Part shown: positions 10,902 through 20,506 of the stretch, piece by piece
Numbering within the stretch: position 1 is the first letter of the stretch
Layout of the letters: every line of letters begins with the position of its first letter
From: Prostheceraeus crozeri
Taxonomy: Eukaryota; Platyhelminthes; Polycladida; Euryleptidae
NCBI GenBank assembly: GCA_907163375.1
Contig: CAJQUW010016138.1
Coordinates: forward strand, 62,001 to 126,000
Reading direction: 5' to 3'
Length of the DNA stretch: 64,000 nt
Notes under the pieces: model-generated
The model's database searches: none
What the model saw: only the letters and a program-made list of their open reading frames with translations
What the model was told of the DNA's origin: nothing
Translations under genes and position numbers: made by a program

Positions 10902-12051
10902 GGCACGCTGATTCCAAATCTGGTTTCTGTTTTCCCGTCCGACGCTTGGTTCACCCGCTAGAGCGATTTTCGTAAAAATTCTAACTCTGTCGTTTTTTCG
11001 CCAATGTCCAAAATTTTCAATGCGATCTCACATCTAAACGAAAGCAGATAGGAACAAGCCGTGTGTTTCACTGAATTTGTCTCACTCCCAGCTTTCAAAC
11101 GAGCTATTGCACGACTTTCTACGATCTCTAACACCAAAGTTGGAAGATCGCTGCCGAGAGGGGGGGGGTCAGAACTTTTTCTCTCCGATTGAGCTGGAAG
11201 GAAGTTCCTAGACCCAACATTGACCAAAACGTCCGAATTTGCACTCCGTTTTCCCATCGGAGGTCACCTTCATGCCGAAATTCGACTTTTCTCATCCCAA
11301 AACATCCAAAACCTGACTTTTCCAACTCTGACGTTTTCGTGCCATTTTTCTCTCTCAACACAGGAAAATAGGACCCAACTGAGCTTTCCACTGCATTTTT
11401 CTCATTCTTAGCTTTCAAATGAGCTATTGCACGACTTTCTACGATCTCTAACACCAAAGTTGGAAGTTTGACAAGAGGGGGGGGAGACGTCCTCGAAATT
11501 TTTCTCTCCGATTTCGCTGGAAACATCCTTCCTGACCCAAAATTTCACGTAGATTCCGAATCTGCCCTCCGTTTTCCCATCCCAGGACTCCTTCATGCCG
11601 AAAAACGACTTTTCTCATCCCAAAACTACCAACACCCACCCTTTTCCAACTCTGACGTTCTCAGAGATTCCACCCCTTGCTGCTCCTCCCTGCCTTCCTT
11701 CCCCTTCCAGCATTTCACGTAGATTCCGAATCTTAACTCCAATTTCACATCCGAACCCTCCTTCATGACGATTTCCAACTTTTATCATCCCAAAACCACC
11801 AACACCCGCCTTTTCTCACTCTAGCCTTCCCACATTCCTACCCTTCTCCCTTCCTACCCCTTGCCGGAAGACTCCTTCCTTCCAGAGGGGGGTGGTTGGG
11901 AACGGTTTCCTCCTCACGGACCCATTCCTCCCAGCACATCCTTGGCCACCTCCCTCACCTCTCTTCCTTCCTTCCAGAGGGGGGGGCTGAGTCAGAATGA
12001 TGACTCATCACTGCGCCGCACTGGACTTGATTGTGGGACGGGATAACTACT
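10902..12051. repeat. right terminal inverted repeat of element A
   Basis: About 1.15 kb, built from imperfect repeated modules. Each runs through TTTTCCCATCC, a GAGCTATTGCACGACT segment, an AAGTTGGAAG segment and then a run of 7-9 G. The same modules form the terminal repeats of element C and also occur in the right subterminal region of element B (36205-36460). Open frames here are by-products of the repeats. Confidence 0.8.
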
Positions 12052-12949
12052 TACAGGTTTACATACCAGAGATGAAACCTGGTCAGCGGTCAAAAGCATC
12101 ATTCGGTGACCAAGTGAATGACCCGTTTTTTTACTTAGCTGCTTTTATGCAGCCATAGAGCAAGCTTTCAGATAAATTGTGAATTCATAGTGAATCATCC
12201 GTTATACTACATAATTTTATGAAGTTGTAAATTTCCATTGTGATTGGAAATGCAACTAGTTGCAATTCAACGGTGAAAGACAAGCAAGGATTTAGTGCGT
12301 ATAAGCACTGAATGAAAAGGAGCCATGAGGCAGTGATGTAAATCTACCGATATTTTTATGAGAAAAATTGGTAATTTCTTAGAGTTATCGGGGTAATGAT
12401 TACCGGTAAACCTAATTTAAAGCAAAAATATTACAAATGAAACTCTTTTCTCTTAACAGGAATTTTGTGAGCATTTGATCGAGGCAAAAATTCGTGGTAT
12501 CAGCATTTGATATATATTATTACCCGGTGCCGCGCTAACGGTGTAGTTGCGAAAAATGAAAAGGAGGGGCAATTCGAAAGCACTGCCTCAAATTTTGGAA
12601 ATTTGAATTTTACATATAATTTATCTTTATACTTCAATAACTTCAACCCTACTCGAGCAATCTGATTTCATCATGCTGTACGTGTGCATGTACATGAAAG
12701 AATCACTGAGTCTAATTAACGTGTTCACAACTTGTTCAGCAAATGCCTTTAAAAGTGTTATGCTTAGAGACCAACTTCGACATTCACAAAACCACAACAT
12801 TGATCGTTTAACCTGCCAGAAATTGAAGGCAGACTGCCAGACATTCAAAAAAATTTCCGCTCGTAAAGATATTGTAATTTTGATTGCAAAAGACCATGTA
12901 CTCGTATGTTCAAAAATATAGTCACATCGTATGTTGCTTTAGATCCAAT
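12052..12949. other. no gene recognised
   Basis: AT-rich DNA between element A and a LINE remnant. A GGCAGTGATGTAAA segment with palindromic TTACCGGTAA-like runs at about 12330-12420 looks like a small DNA-transposon end, but no second end was found. Confidence 0.4.
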
Positions 12950-13520
12950 TTTGGTTTAATTGGCAGTGGTGAAGACGTTCTTCAAGAAAAGGCCAACACA
13001 TCTAATCGCATACACGAGTGGCGTCAGGCAAACTCAAGTAGACGATTGGATGGTGCGTCGATGCGATCTGAGGCAAGTGACGGACGCCAAAGTGATTCCA
13101 TCAGCCCCACAGCACCTACTGTTGGTTATTGATCTGAAGCTACGCCTCAGACCAAAGCGACTGGCACGGACCGGTGCTGAGAAGATCAAACGGCGGAAAT
13201 TGCGAAAACATGCAGTCCAGATTGCCGACAAGTTACAAGATGCGAGGATGGTTGACACTGATAAACCGGTTGATGAAATGTGGAGTTTATTAGCGGATGA
13301 GGTCCGAAGAGCAGCGCCTGATGTCTTGGGGAACACGAAGCCTGGACGGAAGCGACTTGGTAAGGAAACGTAATGATGGAACGAGTCAGTACAAACTGCA
13401 GTGAGAGAAAATAAAAAGGCCTACTGTACAGGGTATGGAGACAGTGACGAGCGGCCGATGACTTGGAGCGGTATAAAGCAGCAATAGTAGGTGCGAAGAG
13501 AGTGGTAGCTTTTCATGACT
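12950..13520 (+). mobile_element. LINE remnant, RTE/BovB-like endonuclease end
   Basis: The frame 12960-13373 (FFKKRPTHLIAYTSG, then VDDWMVRRCDL and VTDAKVIPS, then LLLVIDLKL) matches the C-terminal part of the apurinic-type endonuclease domain of RTE-like LINEs. Annotators often call this family craniofacial development protein 2-like. After an in-frame stop, a coding-like ESVQTAVRENKKAY continues to about 13510. No reverse transcriptase follows. This is a degraded fragment, with both the 5-prime part and the RT missing. Confidence 0.75.
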
Positions 13521-13859
13521 TCAGCTTTTTCAGCCATTCTAGATATTGTAAGCTAGTTTGGGCCATTCCGAGCCGTACTGACGAGCCCTTGTAGGGTGAA
13601 ACGCAGCGTCTACGGCTGCCAAGGAATTGTTGTGCTTAAATTGTTCAAGTCTGGGGACATCTTTCTATTCAATGCCCAGGCGAACTGGCACTCTGCAATC
13701 TTTATGGTATAATAAAATGTGGAGGCTGTTATGAAGTGCATGTTTTATTTTGGAGAGTGAGACCCCTATTTGTCGTTTAGTTTATCTGTACTAACTCAAG
13801 ATAGCGGGAGGCCATGATGATAGAAAGACTGAAGCACTCACTTTTCGTGCTCGCAAAAT

Positions 13860-14490
13860 CTGCTCTCCTGAATATCTATACAGTGAGCTCTCCAATATTG
13901 AAAAAACTTTAATGTCTAACGGCTACCCTCCCTTTTTTTAACAGCCGTTATATGAAGTGTGCTCTTGAGAACATAATTCCTGTTTTTGGTCCTGAGAAAC
14001 AGCGTATTGTCATCAAAGTGCCATTTATAGGAGACAGTGGAGCCAGTTTTTTCTTCAGAGCCAATAGACGCATTTATTTTGTTTTTATAGCCGTTGAGCC
14101 GAAAGTAGTTTTCTCTGTGCGTAAAGTTCCCGTGGCCCCTCTGAAAGATCACCTTCCTGTTACTGCCCAATCTAACGTAATCTACTCTTTTGTGTATGTT
14201 TGCGGATGCAAATACATCGGCAGAACAAGTCGGCATCTTCAAGAAAGGGCAAACGAGCACTAGCTTAAATGGCTACGTTTAGGTAAGACTCGACCACGTG
14301 CCAAACATCCTCCGTCCAGCTCTATCACGCGTCATGTATTTGAGAAAAAGTGTAGACCTTCAGAAACGGCTTTTAGTGTCTTATTTCATGTGGGGCGCAG
14401 CAGTCTGTTACGTCTGCGTATTGCCGAGGCACTGTATATCAAACGCCTCCGGCCAAATTTGTGTGTTCAAAAAGAAAATGTTTTGTCTTT
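13860..14490 (+). mobile_element. Penelope-like element remnant with GIY-YIG endonuclease
   Basis: The frame 13952-14263 carries P-L-KDHLPV, SNVIYSF-V-Y-V-CGCKYIGRTSRHLQERANEH, which is the linker plus GIY-YIG-type endonuclease of Penelope-like retroelements (Y-x-F, C-x-C, YIGRTSR). Further coding-like sequence (SSSITRHVFEKKC, EALYIKRLRPNLC) follows to about 14490 in another frame after a stop and frameshift. Only the C-terminal part of the element is present. Confidence 0.75.
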
Positions 14491-15465
14491 AGCTTTTCCT
14501 TGGTAATTGACTTAAACTATTTTAGTTTTTAATGATTTCTTATCTTTGTTCAAACATATCAGCAATTAATCAATTATATAGTGTCAACAATTCAAATGCT
14601 TGCGTATCTATTTCACACCGGTTTGATGCCTGAAACAGAACCGGTCGAAAGGCCTCGCATGTACTTTTTGCGTTGTTTTTTGTTTTCAAAAAAGCTGAAG
14701 CCAAAACTTAATAACAGGATTCAGCTTGAATGTAAAAAATAGTAAAGGAAATATCAGAGTTGCAACCCCGACGAATGCAGTTTCTGCACGCCAGAGTGAA
14801 TAGCATGCCTCCCCCGTAACCGCCTAAAAATGCGTTTTGCAACACCTAAAATATTAGCTCCCTCCTACCGAAAAGTCGTTCCCGCGTGCCTGACATGCAA
14901 TAAAAATCTGAATTCAGTCAATCTACTTTAACTATTCCAAGACAAGTAGAGCATATTGGTCAATCTATTCATGATACGAAATATCAGTGAAATGAAAATA
15001 TAAGAGATTGCATATCAACTAATTCTTAGATAGAGCGATCTGCCATTACTAAGTTATTTCCATCAATTTCAGGGTCGTGAGAAAGAAAGTTGAAACATTG
15101 AAACATCATATTCAATCAATGATACTGATGGTCATCAATATTCATTAAATTAAACAGTTCGTGAAATGATAGTTGTAAGGTCATTCCACGTGGTCAGTAG
15201 CTGACTAACTCAGATATCTGAAGTAGTTTACAGAGATTCCAAATGTTTTGGACTTCACAGCTGCTCAAAGAAGTAAAATAGACTCAAAATTGTCGTGAAA
15301 AATGGACTTTAAAATTTGCACTTACAAATTCTTCGATTTTTGACAAAATTTGGTTGGTTCCATTACCCTTAAAGTCACAATGTGATCTAAGTGAATTTGG
15401 AAATCAATTTTTGAGCATATTGGAATAGAGGAACAATCCGATACTGATAACAACGTCTCGTTTGC
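14491..15465. other. no gene recognised
   Basis: AT-rich DNA up to the left end of element B. The last six bases (GTTTGC, 15460-15465) are the left target duplication of B. Confidence 0.5.
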
Positions 15466-16545
15466 AGTAGTAAGTGTTTCTACACCTCTGGACCGCGCAA
15501 GATGGCCGCCGTCGACCTCTCCCCTCGTCAGCCTAGGCCGGCCGACGTGGTCCGACCCTGTCGACCTGGGACCCTGACCAAAGTTTGTTTCATCAGATTT
15601 CACCGACCCCCCTCGTCAGCCTAGGCCGGCCGACGTGGTCCGACCCTGTCGACCTGGGACCCTGACCAAAGTTTGTTTCATCAGATTTCACCGACCCCCC
15701 CTCGTCAGCCTAGGCCGGCCGACGTGGTCCGACCCTGTCGACCTGGGACCCTGACCAAAGTTTGTTTCATCAGATTTCACCGACCCCCCCTCGTCAGCCT
15801 AGGCCGGCCGACGTGGTCCGACCCTGTCGACTGGGACCCTGACCAAAGTTTGTTTCATCAGATTTCACCGACCCCCCCTCGTCAGCCTAGGCCGGCCGAC
15901 GTGGTCCGACCCTGTCGACTGGGACCCTGACCAAAGTTTGTTTCATCACATTTCGCGACTTTCATGTTTCGACCTCCCCCCTCGGGAGAGGTGGCTTGCC
16001 GTGGTCGGACTAGGTCGTGTTTTACATCACTGGAAAGCTGAGAGTGAGAGAAAGAGAATGGCGGTGGTCCCATCTCAATCGGTTCAGCCGTTCAAAAGTT
16101 AGAGCCATTTCAAGATTTCACGTCGGACCTCACCTGAAAAAATCCTAAGTGTCAGAGTGACTTTGTATGGGAAAAAAAATTTTCCAAAGTGTCGAATTTG
16201 GACCTGGGACCCTGACCAAAGTTTGTTTCATCAAATTTCACCGACCCCTCTTCGGCAGCGATCTTCTAATTTTGGTTCTAGTGGATGGATTTTGTCTTAT
16301 AGATGCTCATTTGAAAGAGGAGAAAAAACTGCCAAATAACATTTTTGTTGCGAGTCAATCGGATCAGCCGTTCAAAAGTTAGAGCTGTTACAAGATTTTA
16401 GGTCAGACCTCGGATTTGACGAAAAAATCCTAAGTGTCAGAGCCACTTAGCATGGACAAAATTTTGAAAATTTTTCCAAGGTGTCGAATTTCGACCTGGT
16501 ACCCTGACCAAAGTTTGTTTCATCAAATTTTACCGACCCCCCCCC
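15466..16545. repeat. left terminal inverted repeat of element B with 88-bp tandem array
   Basis: The outer 55 bases (through GACCGCGCAAGATGGCCGCC) match the complement at the right end. Five copies of a block containing CTCGTCAGCCTAGGCCGGCC begin at 15524, 15612, 15701, 15790 and 15878, a period of 88-89 bp. Inner modules carry GACCAAAGTTTGTTTCATCA followed by a C-run. The right repeat has only two of the CCTAGGCCGGCC blocks, so the array has expanded or contracted on one side. Confidence 0.88.
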
Positions 16546-16837
16546 GGGGGTATCAATGAAAAGTGATAAAAAAGTTTTGGTAAGGGTCCCAAATTGAAAT
16601 TCGGAAGTTTAAAAATTTTCAAAATTTTCACCACACTGGAGCTCCCACACTTAGGAATTTTTTCACTTGTGGCATGTTACATGCACATGTGCTGACGGAC
16701 CAACTTCCCGTGGTCATATGAGAATGGTTCAGGTGTCATATTGTAAAGAATGATGAGACGAATCGTTTGCAACAAACCGCATGTCGCTACAATCAATACT
16801 TTCGGAGATAGAGCCATTTTAAGTTTTCTTCTGTGCA
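16546..16837. other. subterminal DNA, no gene
   Basis: AT-rich stretch between the terminal repeat and the first promoter of element B. Nothing recognisable. Confidence 0.4.
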
Positions 16838-16885
16838 TATATAAACCCCCGCAACGTAAGTCTGATCACTTCATCGAAAGACGAG
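16838..16885 (+). promoter_or_regulatory. TATA promoter and leader exon of the coiled-coil gene (element B)
   Basis: TATATAAA is at 16838-16845. A presumed leader ends at a GAG-GTAAGC donor (GT at 16886). A matching TTATCTTACAG acceptor ends at 17730, seven bases before the ATG at 17737. The intron would be about 845 bp and would contain the duplicated block at 17150-17690. Confidence 0.55.
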
Positions 16886-17149
16886 GTAAGCGACGGTCGT
16901 CGCTCTGAGCTCCCGATATCGAGGTTTCACATGACTCTATCTTTTGAAGTATGCAAGCTATCTTCTTACTTCAAAGTTTGTGTGATAGAGTTTGATAGTG
17001 TCTTTACCACTGATAAAAAATTTTAAAAGTAGTATGAGTAGTATAATGCCGAATTTTTTAAAATTCTTGATTTTTAGTTTTTTCAAAGTTTTAACATGTA
17101 GTCTGAAGTTTTCAAGTATGCTGAGTTCAAATCTGCTATCAGATTTGAA

Positions 17150-17690
17150 ATTTAACTAATTCTAAGGCAGCTTTGAGGGGTTAGATCCCAGCTACTGATC
17201 ACTACCTTTGGCTCGGCGTTGCTGTTACCACTTCGGGGCAGTGACAATGATGCTCAACGCTGCTGCTCTTACATCGGGGCAGTGACATCGATGTCTTAAG
17301 CTGTAAACAGCGGGTATCGGGGAAGATCTTACACTTCCCTAGTGATCAGTACAAGGCTTTCGGGTTGTTGACGGGGTCGAGTGCCACTCACTTCACTCAA
17401 ATCTATCATTCCTCACTAAGTGTTATGCTTTAGGCCGTATACTACATTCAAATCGGCTATCAGATTTTAAATTTGACTAAGTCCAAGGCAGCTTGGAGGG
17501 GTTAGATCCCAGCTACTGATCACTACCTTTGGCTGGGCGTTGCTGTTACCACTTCGGGGCAGTGACATCGATGTCTTAAGCTGTAAACAGCGGGTATCGG
17601 GGAAGATCTTACACTTCCCTGGGGTCGAGTGCCACTCACTTCACTCAAATCTATCATTCCTCACTAAGTGTTAGGCTTTAGGCCGTATAC
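17150..17690. repeat. tandem duplication of a 240-300 bp block inside the leader intron
   Basis: Two copies (about 17150-17450 and 17460-17690) share GGGGTTAGATCCCAGCTACT, CCACTTCGGGGCAGTGACA, AACAGCGGGTATCGGGGAAG and TTTAGGCCGTATACTACAT. The first copy also has an internal repeat of the GGGGCAGTGACA segment. No coding frame runs through it. The GC content is higher than the surroundings. Confidence 0.75.
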
Positions 17691-17736
17691 TACATGATTC
17701 AAAACTTATACAAATTTCATTATCTTACAGCTAATC

Positions 17737-18945
17737 ATGACAAGCGACAGGAATAGAAAATTCCATGTAAAAATGTGTGTGTGCGGTCGGGTCAACCGCC
17801 GATACGAAATCAAGAATCATATTAAGAAGGCAGGGACCGGCCACATGGTTATCCTGAGTAGGGTTGCCTGTGTGAAGTGCAGGGTGTTGTTGGTTGTTGG
17901 GCAGGAGGCCGAGTTCTATGCGAGGCATGGTGGGTGTACAGGAGGGTTGGTGAACGATTTGAGATTTGTGGAGGTGATGAATGCTGAGAAGGAGCGAATG
18001 TAGAGGAAAGAGAGAGAGGCCAACAAACCTGAGGCCGAGAATGTTGTTGAGAATGCTAGTGGGAATGCTGTGGAGAATGAGGTAGAGAATGCTGTGGCTG
18101 GTTTGAAGGCCGAGATGCGGCGGAAGAGAGTGCTTGAGAGTGATGATGAGGATGATGTGGATTTAGATGGGGAGCGTGTGAGGAAGCGTGTGAGGAAGTT
18201 GAGCTCTTCTTCCTCGGAGGTGTCCGACATCGTTGTTGAGGACCCCCCGCAGAGCTCATCTTCCCCAATAGTGAAGAGTGGTGGGTTACGTAAGCAGTCG
18301 GCGCGGTGGGATGAGGATATGGAGAAGAAGCATGTGTCGCAGCAAGCGGCACATACTTTGTTGCTTGATCGCTATGAAAGTTTGAAGAAGGTGAATGAAG
18401 AGTGTTGGACGAGTTGAGTGAGCTGAAAATAAAGGAGGTGCGATGTAAGGAGGTGGCGGATGAGAATATCCGTATGAGGCGTATTGTGAAAGAGTTGAAG
18501 GAGAAGTCGCAAGTGTTGGAAGACGAGAATGATGAGCGAGAGAAGAGGACGAGTGCGGCAGAGAGGAAAATGAGAGAGGCAGAGTCGAAGTATGAGGAGT
18601 TGATGAAGGAGATGATTGTATTGAGAGCGAGGAATGCTGAGTTGGAGAGGAGTGTGAGTAGGCAGGGTGATGAGAGAGAGTCGTTTGCGAAGTTGGAGCG
18701 CATGAGGAATGAATGGAATCGCTTGAACGAGGACAGAATGTTTGAATTTCACATCCCTATTCGGGATAACCATCTGGACGGTCGAGTCCTCGTCAACCAA
18801 AATCTGGACGAGAGCATCATTTGCTACAATGGGCATCCAAATAAAAAATGTCTACACGCCACACTCTGTATGCGCGGGCAACTCAATACATTTTCAGTGA
18901 GGAAGCCCGCGAGACTACCCAAGGATGGCTAACTTGGTAAGTGAA
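17737..18945 (+). pseudogene. coiled-coil protein gene near the element end (element B)
   Basis: Parts in order: an N-terminal Cys/His segment (CVCGRVNRRYEIKNHI, later CVKC) that may bind zinc; an acidic Ser-rich region with a Lys/Arg patch; a long heptad-rich coiled coil of about 100-130 residues; and a C-terminal segment ICYNGHPNKKCLHATL, then FSVRK. It ends at a GTAAGTG donor. The same C-terminal pattern (CCYEGEG-x-RCLHLSI, then FVVRK) and a near-terminal intron occur in the element C gene at 53545-54371. Function unknown. It is broken, with about two breaks. Confidence 0.65.
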
Positions 18946-19770
18946 AAGCAAATAAGATAGTATATCCTATTCTAATACATATCATTTTCATTGCAGATCT
19001 TTTCCCTGCCTTCACCGTCCCATCATTTCACTTCCGAGAACGAACCAACGGCTCTGATAAGGGCCACCAAGGGGCAAGACATGATAGAACCTCCACGCGG
19101 TTTGCCCTGGGCAGTCTTCAGACTGGCGAATACTATCATTAAGTTGAATCTGCTATCAGTCAACTTGAACGTTGCAAATGAAGTTCGGTGTAATACTTCC
19201 TTTCGACGGGCGTTCCCGTAAAGGGCGGCGGTGAAACCCGTAGCTATGTATACCGCAAGGGACATTCGGCAATGGTCAATCTTGTTTAACCTCTCTGCGT
19301 CATGTTTGCAAGTGGTTGCCTCTGTCTCAACGTAGTATGCATTCGCGCCAGGGCGACATTTAGCCAGCTGTCGAAGGTTGCCTTATAAACTTTCCATTCC
19401 ATACGTTATGAGAACCATGAGTTCTACCTGTCTCTATCAATGAGACGAATTGATGAATGGAATGAAATGGGAGGACACTCACGCGCCACACGCAACATAA
19501 CACACTTCTCTCTTCCGTAGTCTAACAAACTCTTTACACATGGATCGCAGTCGATTGCTATCCCAGAATCATGTAAGCTATCTTAATTTTAAATGTGACT
19601 AACACTATTTCATCTACCATTATCACCTATATGAAATGTTATAAGATTTGCAAGTTAAACTAAGTGTGCTACTATTTCCAAATGAAAAAGTATACATGGT
19701 TAAATCATCCACTTAAGCCCCATTCAAGTAAGTCAGTATGAAAGCAAAGATAATACGAAATAAAAACTTA
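18946..19770. other. intron end and intergenic DNA, no gene
   Basis: Begins with the 3-prime intron and terminal exon of the coiled-coil gene (a TTGCAG acceptor lies before TCTTTTCCCTGCC near 18998). The rest has no supported gene. Confidence 0.4.
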
Positions 19771-20226
19771 TTATGGCATGTATTTCAAAAGGTCTTCATC
19801 TTCAATATCGTCCCAGAGTCTGACTTCACACAGATCACAAAAACAGTTCACTTGCTTCAATCGTTCTTCTACCGCGAGCCTCACTTTATCGATGTATTCC
19901 CACTACGCCATAGTTCGTGGCTGGGAGTTAGGGGTGTACCATTCCCATAATTGATGTAGGAATTTGGTGCTGCTGATCTCCATCACATCATCAGTATCGT
20001 ACTGCAGATACTTCCACCTCACGCCTGTTAAGTCGGGACACTCCTTCTCACATACACTCTCCTCTTCGTCGTCCGCTGGTAATGTCAACTTTCTAATGTT
20101 GTCGAGTCGGTACACCTTCTCTACCTTCCCCTTCGTTGGAGCGTTTGGTGCAACGGGCATCTTTGATGATGAGCATGGAGAAGAGAACTCCAATTTAGTG
20201 TTCGGTGTTTTTGGAGGGCTTGTCAT
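19771..20226 (-). pseudogene. unrecognised acidic protein divergent from PolB (element B)
   Basis: A coding-like minus-strand frame from ATG at 20226 (MTSPPKTPNTKLEFSSPCSS) to a stop near 19771. It contains acidic runs (ADDEEESVCEKECP) and a C-x2-C near the end (CFCDLC). About 150 residues with about one break. It takes the position of the divergent paralogue gene in A and C but does not resemble it. No function assigned. Confidence 0.45.
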
Positions 20227-20282
20227 GTTGACTGTGGATAATAACTTTGAAATTTTTCCTAATTCTTAAGTATAAACAAGCA

Positions 20283-20331
20283 ACCAATCAGAATGAACAG
20301 CCAATGAATGATGACCATAAAAGGATATAAG
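20283..20331 (+). promoter_or_regulatory. CCAAT-CCAAT-TATA promoter of PolB (element B)
   Basis: Two CCAAT boxes (about 20284 and 20301) precede a TATA-like CATAAAAGGATATAAG at 20316-20331. The ATG of the first coding exon is at 20507. The layout is like that of the minus-strand promoter at 36145-36193. Confidence 0.6.
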
Positions 20332-20506
20332 CAAAGTGACATTTCACTCTGTCTTTGAGACGTGTAAGTGAACTGTTGTCTAGTGAATTCTATTATTTGA
20401 GGCGTACAAGTGAACTGCTCTCTAGTGAATTCCAAATTTGAGGCGTATTATTTGAGTGAAGTCTCTATCTTGTTGAAGTATCAACCTTAAACATAATTTC
20501 CTTGAA

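Larger units (their letters stand above)
1..12051 (+). mobile_element. Polinton element A (reduced family, partial)
   Basis: Right-hand 12 kb of a Polinton-type element; strand is given by PolB. It runs off the left edge of the window. Its genes match element C (40528-55698) in the same order and in opposite orientation; by eye, roughly nine bases in ten or more agree in the stretches compared. The right terminus ends GATAACTACT at 12051, comparable with the C and B termini. The following six bases, TACAGG, would be the target duplication, but the other copy is outside the window. Gene order is paralogue (-), PolB (+), TBP-like and PC4-like (-), paralogue (-), exonuclease-like (-), RING-like (-), DNA-binding-like (-), paralogue (-), terminal repeat. 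No capsid, protease, ATPase or integrase is seen. It is broken, with several breaks mainly in PolB. Confidence 0.85.

Noticed and set aside
10958-11722. Several 60-130 aa frames in the right end of element A
   Set aside because: They follow the repeated terminal modules on both strands and are not conserved as proteins.
13034-13336. Minus-strand frame over the LINE remnant
   Set aside because: It is a shadow of the plus-strand endonuclease frame, which matches RTE-like LINEs.
15524-15930. The regularly spaced 88-bp repeats as a CRISPR array
   Set aside because: The repeats are tandem, with no unique spacers, inside a eukaryotic transposon terminal repeat.
15673-16382. Open frames in the terminal repeats of B (and 36281-37574)
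   Set aside because: They are translations of tandem non-coding repeats and recur only because the DNA repeats.
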